Notes: generated by a model from the sequence alone, not told the origin. DNA of 11,522 nt from JAYSRU01 sp043720875 (GCA_043720875.1 JAYSRU010000169.1:1-11522); one strand, 5' to 3'. Shown: positions 1 through 7,477, counted from the stretch's first letter. Program-made: numbers and translations.

Positions 1-307
1 TTATGGAAGCCAACAAATAAAGAATATTCTCTTCAATTTCTAAATCCAAGTTTTTTAGCAAAGCATCGGCACAGGGTTCAATAATACTTTCATCACCATA
101 TACATTGATGGCGCTGATTGCTTTTTTGACTTTTACAGGATTATCGGAAGATAAATCTTGAACAAGGCTTTTCAATTTCACCTTGCGTTGTTTTTCACCT
201 AATTCTGGTAATTCAATTTCTTTTACTGGAGCAGAAGGGTCATTTAACTTAAAAAAAGCATCTAGCTCATCTTGATCGTCAATGTCGTTATCTGGAAAAT
301 CTTGCAT
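1..307 (-). CDS. HEAT-repeat-like protein, N-terminal 102 residues (runs off the left edge)
   Basis: An open frame starts with ATG at 307-305 and stays open to base 1, so only the N-terminal 102 residues are visible. The first ~20 residues are strongly acidic (MQDFPDNDIDDQDELD). From about residue 44 the sequence looks like paired amphipathic helices, with stretches such as VKVKKAISAINVYGDESI and ADALLKNLDLEIEENILYLL. That spacing of hydrophobic residues, and the gap between helices, resembles HEAT/armadillo repeats, which normally act as protein-binding scaffolds. No signal peptide or membrane segment is seen, so it is probably cytoplasmic. It lies 25 bases downstream of paaZ on the same strand with no terminator between them, so the two are probably co-transcribed. 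The HEAT assignment is inferred from pattern only; the partner and function are unknown. Confidence 0.7.
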   Translation of the reverse strand, partial: MQDFPDNDIDDQDELDAFFKLNDPSAPVKEIELPELGEKQRKVKLKSLVQDLSSDNPVKVKKAISAINVYGDESIIEPCADALLKNLDLEIEENILYLLASI

Positions 308-332
308 TTAGTTTTGATTTTATTATTTAATA

Positions 333-2384
333 CTATACGGTTTGATCAAGTTTGCGAACCATGGTTAAAATAGTCGCTAACGCAACGGTTTCTCCTGTTT
401 CATCATACACGTCCACTAAGAATTTCACGATTCCTTTGGCGATGTCATTTTCGTCTTTTTTCTCTTGATCAACTTTTTCTTTTACAGTGAATCTAACACC
501 CAATGTTGCTCCAGGATAAACCGGTTTAGTGAATCTTGCATCCTCTAAGCCATAGTTTAAGAGAACAGGTCCTTTTTTAGGATCAACGAATAAACCTGCT
601 GCTTTCGATAAAACAAAATAGCCATGCGCCACGCGTTTCTCAAAAATTGTTCCTTCCAAAGAAGTTGCGTCCATGTGTGCGTAAAAATTATCTCCAGAAA
701 CATTAGCGAAGTTAACGATGTCTGCATCCGATACAGTGTGTTTATGCGTGTACACAGTGTCTCCAATCATTAGTTCTTCGAAATGTTGACGAAACACATG
801 AGGATTGGCTTCTGGCATTACGGCACCAACTTGAAATTGTTGTGTTATTGCAGTGATAGTAGTTGGATGACCTTGAATCGCAGTGCGTTGTAAGTAATGT
901 AGAACTCCTCGTTTTCCACCCATTTCTTCACCACCTCCAGCTCTACCCGGACCACCATGTGTCAGTAACGGCATTGGTGAACCGTGTCCTGTACTTTCCT
1001 TTGCACAATCTTTATTCAACACTAGAATACGCCCATTCATACAGGCAGCTCCAATAACGAATTCAGTGGCTAAGGCATCATTTGCGGTTACAATTGAAGT
1101 AACCAGAGAGCCTTTTCCAAGTTTCACGAGCTCAATCGCATCTTGTGTAGTTTTATAAGGCATTATCGTTGAAACTGGACCAAACGCTTCAATGTTGTGT
1201 CCGTCTAACTTGTGGAATGGGTCGTCATTCACAAACAAAATAGGGGAGAAGAACGCTCCTTTTGTTCTGTCTGCACCAATTACCTCAAAATCGTCCATAT
1301 TCCCATAAGCAATTGCTTGTGTTTTGGCTAATAAACTTACTTGTTCACGAACGCGTTCAACTTGTACGTGTGTGGCAAGAGAGCCCATACGCACACCTTC
1401 AACAGATGGATCACCTATTTTTGTGGAAGCCAAACGTGCTGATAACGCATTTTGAACCTCCTCTAATAGGTTTTCAGGCACCATTATTCTACGCACAGCG
1501 GTACATTTTTGTCCTGCTTTCACCGTGATTTCTTTAACGGTTTCTTTGATAAACAAATCAAATTCGATTGTTCCTGGAACAGCATCGAGGCCTAAAACGG
1601 TTGCGTTTAATGAGTCTGCTTCTAAATTAAATGAAACACTGTTTTCAGTAATTTGAGGTAATGCTTTTAATATTTTTCCAGTGTGCGCAGATCCTGTAAA
1701 AGTTACCGTGTCTTGACAATCAACAAAATCTATAATTCCTCGACCCAATCCATTAACCAATTGCAAAGAACCTTCGGGTAAAATGCCAGAAGCAATAATG
1801 TCGATTACCATTGCTTCTGTGACGAAACATGTATATTCTGACGGCTTAACGATTGCTGGAACACCGGCCATTAAATTTACTGCGATTTTCTCTAACATTC
1901 CCCAAATAGGGAAGTTGAATGCATTAATATGGATCGCAACTCCTTCTTTCGGTACCATGATATGGTGTCCAATAAATGTCCCGTTTTTTGACATGGGTGC
2001 AGCTACACCATCAACATAATAAGGTAAGTCTGGAAATTGGCGACGCAATGATGCATTCGCGAATAAGTTTCCTATTCCCCCTTCAATGTCAATCCAAGAA
2101 TCCACTCTCGTTGCACCTGTTAATGCTGAAATGGCATAATATTGTTCTTTTTTCTCCATTAAGAAAAGTGCCAATGCTTTCAGCATACGACCTCTTTCTT
2201 GAAACGTCATTTTTCTTAGTTTGGGTCCACCAACATTTCGACCGTATTCTGTAATAGCTTTATAATCGAACCCTGCAGAGCTAGTTGATCCAAATTGTTC
2301 ACCAGTTATAGCATTATAGAAATTGGTTTCTACACCATCTCCACTTTGCCATTTACCAAGGATATATGATTTTGTAATTTGCAT
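333..2384 (-). CDS. paaZ: Bifunctional phenylacetate-degradation enzyme PaaZ (aldehyde dehydrogenase + oxepin-CoA hydrolase)
   Basis: This 683-residue protein matches the length (~680) and two-domain order of PaaZ. In the phenylacetyl-CoA pathway the C-terminal hydratase opens the oxepin-CoA ring, and the N-terminal NADP-dependent aldehyde dehydrogenase oxidises the resulting semialdehyde; both act in the cytoplasm. Residues 1 to ~515 are the aldehyde dehydrogenase: FTGSAHTGK at 229-237 for cofactor binding, Glu255 in NLEADSLN, and Cys294 in KAGQKCTA, matching the general base and nucleophile of E. coli PaaZ. Residues ~530-683 are a MaoC-like hotdog hydratase with SGDNFYAHMD at 563-572, giving the Asp565/His570 pair, and VAHGYF at 585-590. 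Both active sites look intact. No paa monooxygenase or thiolase gene is present in this window. Upstream, 2403-2410 (TATTTTTA on this strand) is a weak -7 candidate. Identity is near certain. Confidence 0.97.
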   Translation of the reverse strand: MQITKSYILGKWQSGDGVETNFYNAITGEQFGSTSSAGFDYKAITEYGRNVGGPKLRKMTFQERGRMLKALALFLMEKKEQYYAISALTGATRVDSWIDIEGGIGNLFANASLRRQFPDLPYYVDGVAAPMSKNGTFIGHHIMVPKEGVAIHINAFNFPIWGMLEKIAVNLMAGVPAIVKPSEYTCFVTEAMVIDIIASGILPEGSLQLVNGLGRGIIDFVDCQDTVTFTGSAHTGKILKALPQITENSVSFNLEADSLNATVLGLDAVPGTIEFDLFIKETVKEITVKAGQKCTAVRRIMVPENLLEEVQNALSARLASTKIGDPSVEGVRMGSLATHVQVERVREQVSLLAKTQAIAYGNMDDFEVIGADRTKGAFFSPILFVNDDPFHKLDGHNIEAFGPVSTIMPYKTTQDAIELVKLGKGSLVTSIVTANDALATEFVIGAACMNGRILVLNKDCAKESTGHGSPMPLLTHGGPGRAGGGEEMGGKRGVLHYLQRTAIQGHPTTITAITQQFQVGAVMPEANPHVFRQHFEELMIGDTVYTHKHTVSDADIVNFANVSGDNFYAHMDATSLEGTIFEKRVAHGYFVLSKAAGLFVDPKKGPVLLNYGLEDARFTKPVYPGATLGVRFTVKEKVDQEKKDENDIAKGIVKFLVDVYDETGETVALATILTMVRKLDQTV

Positions 2385-2599
2385 TTGTTTTAATTTGAGG
2401 TGTAAAAATAAGGTTTACTTACATTGTAAAAGGATTTTTCGTCATTTTTTATTGGGGATATTGAATTCGTAAGAATTGAACGAATGAAATTCATAAAGTA
2501 GGGGCTGTTTTTTTGGTTGATAATAATCAAAAAAATAAGAATTAATGAGTTCGCAGTACATAAATCACTATCTTGTCGATGTTTAATGCGTGTTGGTAG
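2385..2599. other. Divergent intergenic region between paaZ and the STAS-like gene
   Basis: These 215 AT-rich bases separate two divergently transcribed genes and must hold both promoters. I saw no credible small gene. An AT-rich inverted repeat lies at 2508-2535: TTGAT (2517-2521) pairs with ATCAA (2526-2530), and flanking T and A runs extend it around a GG bulge. It lacks the GC stem and following T run of a terminator. No perfect TAnnTTTG box was found in either direction. Confidence 0.5.
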
Positions 2600-3034
2600 A
2601 TGTATTTCAATGTTTTATATTATATGTCAGTAGTTTCTCAGCTTGATTCTTTTGTATTGCTTCACCAATGTGATTTTGGTGAAGCTGAAGGATTTATTTA
2701 TGAAAATGGAATATTCCTCGTTCGAACAAAAAAAAATCAAAATTTAACGATTGAAACGGTGCAAAAGGGCAATGCATTTCTAGCATCGATTGGAGGTGGA
2801 ATGTATTATAACATTTATCAATTTGAAGCATTTTCAGATGTATCACCCGAGGTGAGGGTTTATGCGGCAAGTAGAGAAGAAAATAAACATACATTAGCAG
2901 ATGCCATTGTTATTTCAGGTTTTTCACAAAAAATTCTTGCAGATTTTTATTTAAAGTTTAATAAACCAGTTTCACCAACCAAAATATTTAATAAGCTGGA
3001 TAAAGCAGTAGATTGGCTGCTTAGTTTGATGTAA
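2600..3034 (+). CDS. Small STAS/SEC14-like (DUF7793-type) protein
   Basis: The frame encodes 144 residues from ATG 2600, or 136 from ATG 2624. The second start may be real, because the extra eight residues (MYFNVLYY) look unlike the family and neither start has a ribosome binding site. The C-terminal signature, numbered from 2624, is FYLKFNKPVSPTKIF at 108-122 followed by AVDWL at 128-132. With the preceding VYAASREENK and ADAIVISG, this resembles the small SpoIIAA-like STAS/SEC14 domain proteins of Bacteroidota now grouped as DUF7793. Those have a sheet-helix fold and no established reaction; roles in protein or lipid binding are only guessed. The gene stands alone on the plus strand and its stop lies 3 bases from the stop of the opposing gene. 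No membrane segment or signal peptide is seen. Family call is from memory of motifs. Confidence 0.8.
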   Translation: MYFNVLYYMSVVSQLDSFVLLHQCDFGEAEGFIYENGIFLVRTKKNQNLTIETVQKGNAFLASIGGGMYYNIYQFEAFSDVSPEVRVYAASREENKHTLADAIVISGFSQKILADFYLKFNKPVSPTKIFNKLDKAVDWLLSLM

Positions 3035-3037
3035 TTA

Positions 3038-3883
3038 TTACTGTATAATGGTCAACTTAATTTTATCTTGAAACAAAATTGCAGTTGCTTTATAAACCTT
3101 TCCATCCTCTGTTTTGAAATTAAAGGCATGGGTTGGTCTATCATTTGCTTTCCAATTACAGTTGGAGAAATCGATGGTAGCAGACGATTTAAAAACACGA
3201 TCCAATCTTCGCAATTGAATTCCGTTAGATTGCATGGTTTCCTTTGGGAGCTCAATTTGGCTCTCTTTTGCCCGTTCTTTTCCGGCAGCAGCAAGTTCTT
3301 CTAAACTTACAGGCTTATAGAATCCCATTTTTTCAAGTACTAATAGATTGGCTGTATTTTCATCTACAAATATAGCTGAACTATAAGCTTTTCCTTGGGC
3401 AAAATAGCGGTAGATTGTACCAGTTCCTATAACGGTATTTTGGCGAATAGGTTTCTTTGGATCTAACACAAATACTTCTGATACAAAACTATTTTCAGGT
3501 AATGTGAATTCTAAGGTAACCGTCTTACCTGATTTTAATGTATGTTCGATCAGGTAAAATTTGAATGTACTGGTTTTTTTGCTTTGAGAAAATAGAACCT
3601 TTCCAACATTCAAGGCGTTTTCTAATTCTGTTTTATCGATTTTATAGGCTTTGAGCTTAGCGTCAGATGATGCATTAGCAACTAGAATACGTTCAAGAAT
3701 AGAATTCTTCACTCTGTTTGCAGGTAACCAACTACAGCCTCTATTTTCGGTAAGTAATAAAACGAACATTAATCCAATCCCAAAACCAACGCCATAAATC
3801 TTAAATCTTCTCCATAAACTTCCACCGGGCTGAGCTTCGCGTTCTTGTTTATTTATTTTTACAGTCTTATTTTCTTTTGTCAT
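3038..3883 (-). CDS. DUF4258-like single-pass membrane protein of unknown function
   Basis: This 281-residue protein has a charged cytoplasmic N-terminus (residues 1-28, rich in Lys/Glu/Arg), one hydrophobic segment at about 29-45 (IYGVGFGIGLMFVLLL), and then a long soluble part expected to face the periplasm. Just after the membrane segment comes GCSWLPANRVKNSILERI (49-66), and later KVLFSQS (95-101) and FYLIEH. This order, Cys-x-x-x-Pro-x-x-Arg-Val followed by a 'V-x-F-S-x-S' strand, resembles Bacteroidota DUF4258 membrane proteins. The rest (residues ~140-281) is unfamiliar and makes the protein longer than the usual family member. It follows the alanine dehydrogenase gene by 28 bases with no terminator, so it is probably the last gene of the tsaE operon. 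A purine-rich tract (AAGAAAAAAATG) precedes the start. Function is unknown. Confidence 0.82.
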   Translation of the reverse strand: MTKENKTVKINKQEREAQPGGSLWRRFKIYGVGFGIGLMFVLLLTENRGCSWLPANRVKNSILERILVANASSDAKLKAYKIDKTELENALNVGKVLFSQSKKTSTFKFYLIEHTLKSGKTVTLEFTLPENSFVSEVFVLDPKKPIRQNTVIGTGTIYRYFAQGKAYSSAIFVDENTANLLVLEKMGFYKPVSLEELAAAGKERAKESQIELPKETMQSNGIQLRRLDRVFKSSATIDFSNCNWKANDRPTHAFNFKTEDGKVYKATAILFQDKIKLTIIQ

Positions 3884-3911
3884 TTTTTTCTTGCTAGTAG
3901 CTAGCCTAAGT

Positions 3912-5135
3912 TTAATCTATAATTCCGGGTAAAATTAATCTAATATTTCTGAAATTGAGGTCAAAAACTTTACCTAATATTTCATTGGTTAAAACGCCTT
4001 TGTACATATAGACGCCATTCCGAAAACCTTCATTCGTCTTAATCATTTCGGTGCAGCCACCTCCTTCTCCCATTTCTAACAAAAGCGGACTGAAAATATT
4101 AGATAAAGCAAAAGATGCGGTTCTGGAAACGCGCGAGGCAATATTGGGAACACAATAATGAATTACCCCATGTTTTTCAAACGTTGGTTTTTTGTGGTTA
4201 GTGACTTCTGAGGTTTCGAAGCAGCCTCCTTGGTCAATACTGACATCGATCACAACCGATCCGTTTTTCATCGATTGTATCATTTCTTCGGTAACAATAC
4301 AAGGTGTTCTTCCTGCTGGCGCACGTAACGCGCCAATAACTACATCCGCTCGCATCAACGATTTAGCTAATACTTTTGGTTGTAGAATAGATGTGTATAC
4401 ACGCATGCCTAAGTCATTTTGAAGTCTTCTTAAACGGGTTAATGAATTGTCAAAAACCTTCACTGATGCACCAAGACCTAAGGCCGAACGAGTGGCAAAT
4501 TCTCCAACAGTTCCTGCTCCAAGCACTACAATTTCAGTGGGTTGTACGCCAGCAATTCCGCCGAGCATTATTCCTTTTCCAGTGTTATAATTAGAAAGTA
4601 ATTCTCCAGCAATTAGAATCGCTGTGCTGCCTGCGATTTCTCCCATAGCACGTACCACTGGAAATGAACCGTCATTGTCTTTAATGTAATCCCAAGCAAT
4701 GGCAGTAACTTTTTTCTTTGCCATCAATTGCAACACTTCTTTAGGTTGCGATGAAATTTGAATGGCAGACATTAGAATTTGATTCATTTTCATGAGTTCA
4801 ACTTCTTCCGGTTTTGGTGGTGAAACTTTTAAAATAATATCACACTCATATATTTCCTTTGTGCTATGACATATTGTTGCCCCAGCCTCACTATATTCGT
4901 TATCTTTGAAATTACAATTTTCTCCTGCACCAGCTTCTATTTTCACATCATGACCGTTGGCTATTAGTAAACTTACGGCTTCAGGTACCAGGGCAACTCT
5001 TCGCTCTTGATAGAATGTTTCTTTGGGAATTCCTATGGTTAGTTGCCCTTTTTTGCGCGCGATTTCTAACGTTTCTTCTTTAGGCATTAAGCCTTCAGAA
5101 AGCAATGATTTTAAAACATTTGGATCTGTTTTCAT
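3912..5135 (-). CDS. ald: Alanine dehydrogenase-family protein (Bacteroidota type, 407 residues)
   Basis: Alanine dehydrogenase interconverts alanine and pyruvate plus ammonia using NAD. This protein carries the family's N-terminal block from residue 32 (LTIGIPKETFYQERRVALVP, Arg46), Lys103 in ILKVSPPKP, a Rossmann nucleotide site LGAGTVGEFA at 205-214, and VIDVSIDQGGCFETSE at 295-310 with Asp301. These align with Arg15, Lys75 and Asp270 of the Mycobacterium tuberculosis enzyme. The position equal to catalytic His96 is Gln126 here (ILMSAIQISS against the usual LHLAA). There is also an extra ~30-residue N-terminus, so the protein is longer than the usual ~370. The related transhydrogenase alpha subunit also lacks that His, so the exact reaction is less certain than the fold. 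The start overlaps the tsaE stop as ATGA, suggesting translational coupling. Residues 1-31 are kept because the overlap supports this start. Confidence 0.9.
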   Translation of the reverse strand: MKTDPNVLKSLLSEGLMPKEETLEIARKKGQLTIGIPKETFYQERRVALVPEAVSLLIANGHDVKIEAGAGENCNFKDNEYSEAGATICHSTKEIYECDIILKVSPPKPEEVELMKMNQILMSAIQISSQPKEVLQLMAKKKVTAIAWDYIKDNDGSFPVVRAMGEIAGSTAILIAGELLSNYNTGKGIMLGGIAGVQPTEIVVLGAGTVGEFATRSALGLGASVKVFDNSLTRLRRLQNDLGMRVYTSILQPKVLAKSLMRADVVIGALRAPAGRTPCIVTEEMIQSMKNGSVVIDVSIDQGGCFETSEVTNHKKPTFEKHGVIHYCVPNIASRVSRTASFALSNIFSPLLLEMGEGGGCTEMIKTNEGFRNGVYMYKGVLTNEILGKVFDLNFRNIRLILPGIID

Positions 5136-5551
5136 AGTTCAAATTGAATGGTTCTCATATCGTTTTCGTCAACATCAATGCCTACCCATACGGTATTTGT
5201 GGGTAACAAGTTACGAATTATTTCTGGCCATTCGATAAAACAATAATGGGAATCATAAATTACATCCTCAATCCCTATATCAAATGCTTCTTCTGTAGAA
5301 TTTAATCGATACAAATCGAGGTGAAATATTTCGCCATTAAGCAGAGTTGAATAACTATTTATTAATCCATAAGTGGGAGAGCCTTCAAGTTGCTCAACCC
5401 CAAGTGATTTAAGTATCGCCTGAATTATGGTTGTTTTTCCAGCGCCCATCGGAGCATTGAATGCGAAAATTTTTCTGCCAGCAGTTTGGGCTAACAATTT
5501 TTTAACACTCTCTGGAATTTTATCTAGCGAAGGAACTTGAATACTTGACAT
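5132..5551 (-). CDS. tsaE: tRNA threonylcarbamoyladenosine biosynthesis ATPase TsaE
   Basis: TsaE is the ATPase partner of TsaB/TsaD in making t6A37 on ANN-decoding tRNAs, a cytoplasmic and near-universal bacterial step. The 139-residue length fits the family (~140-155). It shows the Walker A loop PMGAGKTT at 34-41, SPTYGLINSY at 58-67 (family SPT motif), HLDLYRL at 77-83 with the conserved Asp/Tyr/Arg, and FIEWPE at 105-110 with the conserved Glu/Trp. It is the first gene of an apparent operon with the alanine dehydrogenase-family gene, overlapping it by 4 bases. A terminator upstream isolates it from the lipoprotein gene, so it needs its own promoter in 5552-5607. No anomaly is seen in the protein. 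Confidence 0.96.
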   Translation of the reverse strand: MSSIQVPSLDKIPESVKKLLAQTAGRKIFAFNAPMGAGKTTIIQAILKSLGVEQLEGSPTYGLINSYSTLLNGEIFHLDLYRLNSTEEAFDIGIEDVIYDSHYCFIEWPEIIRNLLPTNTVWVGIDVDENDMRTIQFEL

Positions 5552-5573
5552 GTTTTTTTATGACTGATTCCGG

Positions 5574-5607
5574 TAAAATTAATATTTCTGTTATTAAAAT
5601 ACACAAA
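5574..5607 (-). promoter_or_regulatory. Candidate promoter of the tsaE operon
   Basis: On the minus strand TTTG (5607-5604) is followed after 22 bases by TAATTTTA (5581-5574), one base off the Bacteroidota -7 consensus TAnnTTTG. The spacing is at the upper end of the accepted range. A promoter is expected here because a terminator lies directly upstream, but this exact placement is tentative. The -33 motif falls inside the terminator's T run. Confidence 0.3.
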
Positions 5608-5636
5608 AAAAAGGCATCCATCAAATGAATGCCTTT
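5605..5636 (-). terminator. Intrinsic terminator of the lipoprotein gene
   Basis: On the minus strand an 8-base-pair stem (AAAGGCAT, 5636-5629, with ATGCCTTT, 5617-5610) is followed by a run of five further T residues (5609-5605). After one mismatch the stem continues for three more pairs (5627-5625 with 5621-5619), leaving a 3-base loop. It starts 16 bases beyond the stop codon of the lipoprotein gene at 5652, the correct place and orientation for ending that transcript. Confidence 0.85.
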
Positions 5637-5651
5637 CATGGTATTGTTAAA

Positions 5652-6113
5652 TTATTTTTCAATAGTGAAGGCATACTTCAATTCGCCTTTCCAACCAGCA
5701 AGGTCTAAGAATATTTCACTCCCTACTTCTTGTTTGTAAGCAAATTGACTAATCTCTATTTTAATTTGTCTCATAATCATCGCTTTACAATTATCAGGAC
5801 TAGGTGTTTCATGGATTAAATCAATCCCGCGTCTTGGTGGCAATGATTTAGAAATCATGGTATTGCCGACCAATCTAAACGTATGTTCTTGACATCCTCC
5901 AGAATAACGTACATCTAACACTAAGAAGTTTCCCTCGATTTTGGCAGCAGTTATCGTTGTCATATTGTTGTCTTTAGGTATTTGGCTTAATTCGCCAACC
6001 AATTCAAGTTGCTTTGCTTTTACAGTTTTGCCTTCTGAGTTTTCTGGTGTTATTTTACGAAGTGCACAAGCCATAAGTACAGCAAATAGAGAAACGGTTG
6101 CAATTAATTTCAT
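5652..6113 (-). CDS. Small uncharacterised lipoprotein
   Basis: The 153-residue product begins with a lipoprotein signal: MKLIATVSLFAVLMAC, with lipobox LMAC and Cys16 as the lipidation site, followed by a polar linker (residues ~20-40). It should be anchored to a membrane and face the periplasm or cell surface. The mature part contains YSGGCQEHTFRLVG (70-83), KSLPPRRGIDLIHE (89-102) and SPDNCKAMIMRQIKIEIS (105-122). The GGC-x-EH and later D-N-C motifs look conserved in small Bacteroidota lipoproteins; Cys74, His77 and Cys109 could form a disulfide or a metal site, which is inference. I cannot name a function. It is a single-gene unit, with a -7 box upstream (6148-6155) and an intrinsic terminator downstream. 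The ATG is fixed by the signal peptide. Confidence 0.88.
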   Translation of the reverse strand: MKLIATVSLFAVLMACALRKITPENSEGKTVKAKQLELVGELSQIPKDNNMTTITAAKIEGNFLVLDVRYSGGCQEHTFRLVGNTMISKSLPPRRGIDLIHETPSPDNCKAMIMRQIKIEISQFAYKQEVGSEIFLDLAGWKGELKYAFTIEK

Positions 6114-6147
6114 GAGTTCAAGTTTTTGGTAATTGTTTATTGGCTTT

Positions 6148-6155
6148 CAAATATA
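6148..6155 (-). promoter_or_regulatory. -7 box (TAnnTTTG) for the lipoprotein gene
   Basis: The minus strand reads TATATTTG here, a perfect match to the Bacteroidota sigma-A -7 element. It predicts a transcript start near 6144 and a leader of about 30 bases before the ATG at 6113. The -33 element is weak (CTTT about 18 bases upstream). Confidence 0.5.
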
Positions 6156-6275
6156 ATACCATTTTTGGATTTAAAGATGGATTTCTAGTCTTCAATAGAT
6201 ATTTACTGGGCTGCAATTGAAGTGATTGAATAATTCGTGTTTTTAGATTGAAAATACAGCAATTATCTTAAAACC

Positions 6276-7451
6276 TTATTCTTTCCATTCTTCGCGCATC
6301 CATTTCAAAAAGTTTTCTAAACCAATAACCGTTACATTTTCACTAATTTGGTACGTGTCATTTGTAGGTGCAATTACAAAGACTTTGGTTGGTTTTATCA
6401 CTTCTATACTTCGGTAAAAACCTTTAGTTAGTTTTGGTGCGTCAGACGCTTTACATTCAATAGCTAGGATATGATTGCCTTTTTTTAGCACTAAATCAAT
6501 TTCATCTCCAGTTGCTGTTCTGTAAAAATAATATTCCCAGCTAGGCATATTTACAAGAATGTTTTCAATCACCATTCCTTCCCAAGAAGATCCAAAAACT
6601 GGGTTACCTAGAAGAGAATTAAAATCATTTATGGCCAAAAGTTGGTGTAGAATACCAGAGTCTCGCACAAACACTTTTGGAGTTTTCACCAATCTCTTTT
6701 TAACGTTCACCTCGAAAGGAGGAATGGATCTCACGATAAATGTTTGTTCTAATAAATCAATGTAGCGCTTAATGGTTGGGTGAGTTAATCCTAAAGATTC
6801 TCCTAGTTTAGATAGATTGATTAACTGACCTTGGTTGTGGGCACACATCGTTAAAAGTCTTCGAAGTTGCAACGCGGGAATTTGAATACCTAGTTGTGGA
6901 ATATCTCGTTCTATATAAGTTCGGATATAGTTTTCTAACCAAATTGAGCTGTTCTCGTCATTTTCCGACAAATAACTATCGGGAAATCCACCCCGAAACC
7001 AAAATTGGCGCAAACTGAATTTTTCCTGAAAATTTACTTCATTTATTAAAAACGGAGAAAGGTGCAAGAGTCCAATTCTTCCTGCCAAAGATTCGGATGT
7101 TTGTTGAATTAGCTCTTGGGAAGCAGAACCCAATAAAATGAATTTTCCATTCACACGATTGTCATCTATCACACTTCTTAAAATGGAAAAAAGTTGGGGT
7201 ATCAATTGAATCTCGTCTAAACATATGATTTTGTTTTTGTTGGCCTCAAAAAACAACTCAGGTTCGGATAATTTATTCAAATCCGATTCTTTTTGTAAAT
7301 CTAAATAAATGATGTTGTCAAATTCTAATAGTAAACTTTTTACCAGCGTGGATTTACCACATTGTCTTGGACCTAAAATAGCAATTGCAGGAAAGATAGT
7401 TTGATACTTCTTAATCTGATTAAACAATTCTCTATGAATAAAATCACGCAT
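6276..7451 (-). CDS. AAA_14/DUF4143 family ATPase with PD-(D/E)XK-like C-terminus
   Basis: This 391-residue protein has the layout of the widespread AAA_14-DUF4143 family. The ATPase domain (residues ~1-170) has Walker A GPRQCGKST at 27-35, Walker B IICLDEIQ at 75-82 (Asp79, Glu80), and LLGSAS at 106-111 in the sensor region. The DUF4143 part starts near ENYIRTYIERDIPQLG (173-188) and contains a winged-helix-like stretch (LSKLGESLGLTHPTIKRYIDLLE, split here as 213-224 and 225-235). The C-terminus has Glu291/Glu296, EIDLVL (Asp319) and AIECKAS (Glu332, Lys334), the pattern of a PD-(D/E)XK nuclease-like fold. The biological role of the family is not established, though its members are patchily distributed and often look mobile. 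It stands alone here between AT-rich spacers, with its own -7 box upstream. All ATPase motifs are intact. Confidence 0.93.
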   Translation of the reverse strand: MRDFIHRELFNQIKKYQTIFPAIAILGPRQCGKSTLVKSLLLEFDNIIYLDLQKESDLNKLSEPELFFEANKNKIICLDEIQLIPQLFSILRSVIDDNRVNGKFILLGSASQELIQQTSESLAGRIGLLHLSPFLINEVNFQEKFSLRQFWFRGGFPDSYLSENDENSSIWLENYIRTYIERDIPQLGIQIPALQLRRLLTMCAHNQGQLINLSKLGESLGLTHPTIKRYIDLLEQTFIVRSIPPFEVNVKKRLVKTPKVFVRDSGILHQLLAINDFNSLLGNPVFGSSWEGMVIENILVNMPSWEYYFYRTATGDEIDLVLKKGNHILAIECKASDAPKLTKGFYRSIEVIKPTKVFVIAPTNDTYQISENVTVIGLENFLKWMREEWKE

Positions 7452-7477
7452 ATTGTAAATGTAATTTTCAATTTACA

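Noticed and set aside
863..2254. Several plus-strand open frames opposite paaZ (for example 863-1057, 1262-1528, 1783-2019, 1976-2254)
   Set aside because: They lie wholly opposite a strongly conserved gene, have no family resemblance and no upstream promoter box; they are frame shadows.
2508..2535. AT-rich inverted repeat upstream of paaZ as a terminator or operator
   Set aside because: The arms are mainly T and A runs interrupted by a bulge, and no genes end toward it on either strand; likely low-complexity coincidence.
3893..3905. Small hairpin GCTAG-CTA-CTAGC (minus strand) between the Ald-family and DUF4258-like genes, as a terminator
   Set aside because: The stem is only 5 pairs and it is followed on the minus strand by A residues, not a T run. 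At most it is a minor translational element.
6276..7451. The AAA/DUF4143 gene as part of a toxin-antitoxin or multi-gene defence system
   Set aside because: No partner gene lies next to it on the same strand; the neighbours are a terminator-bounded lipoprotein gene and rimO.
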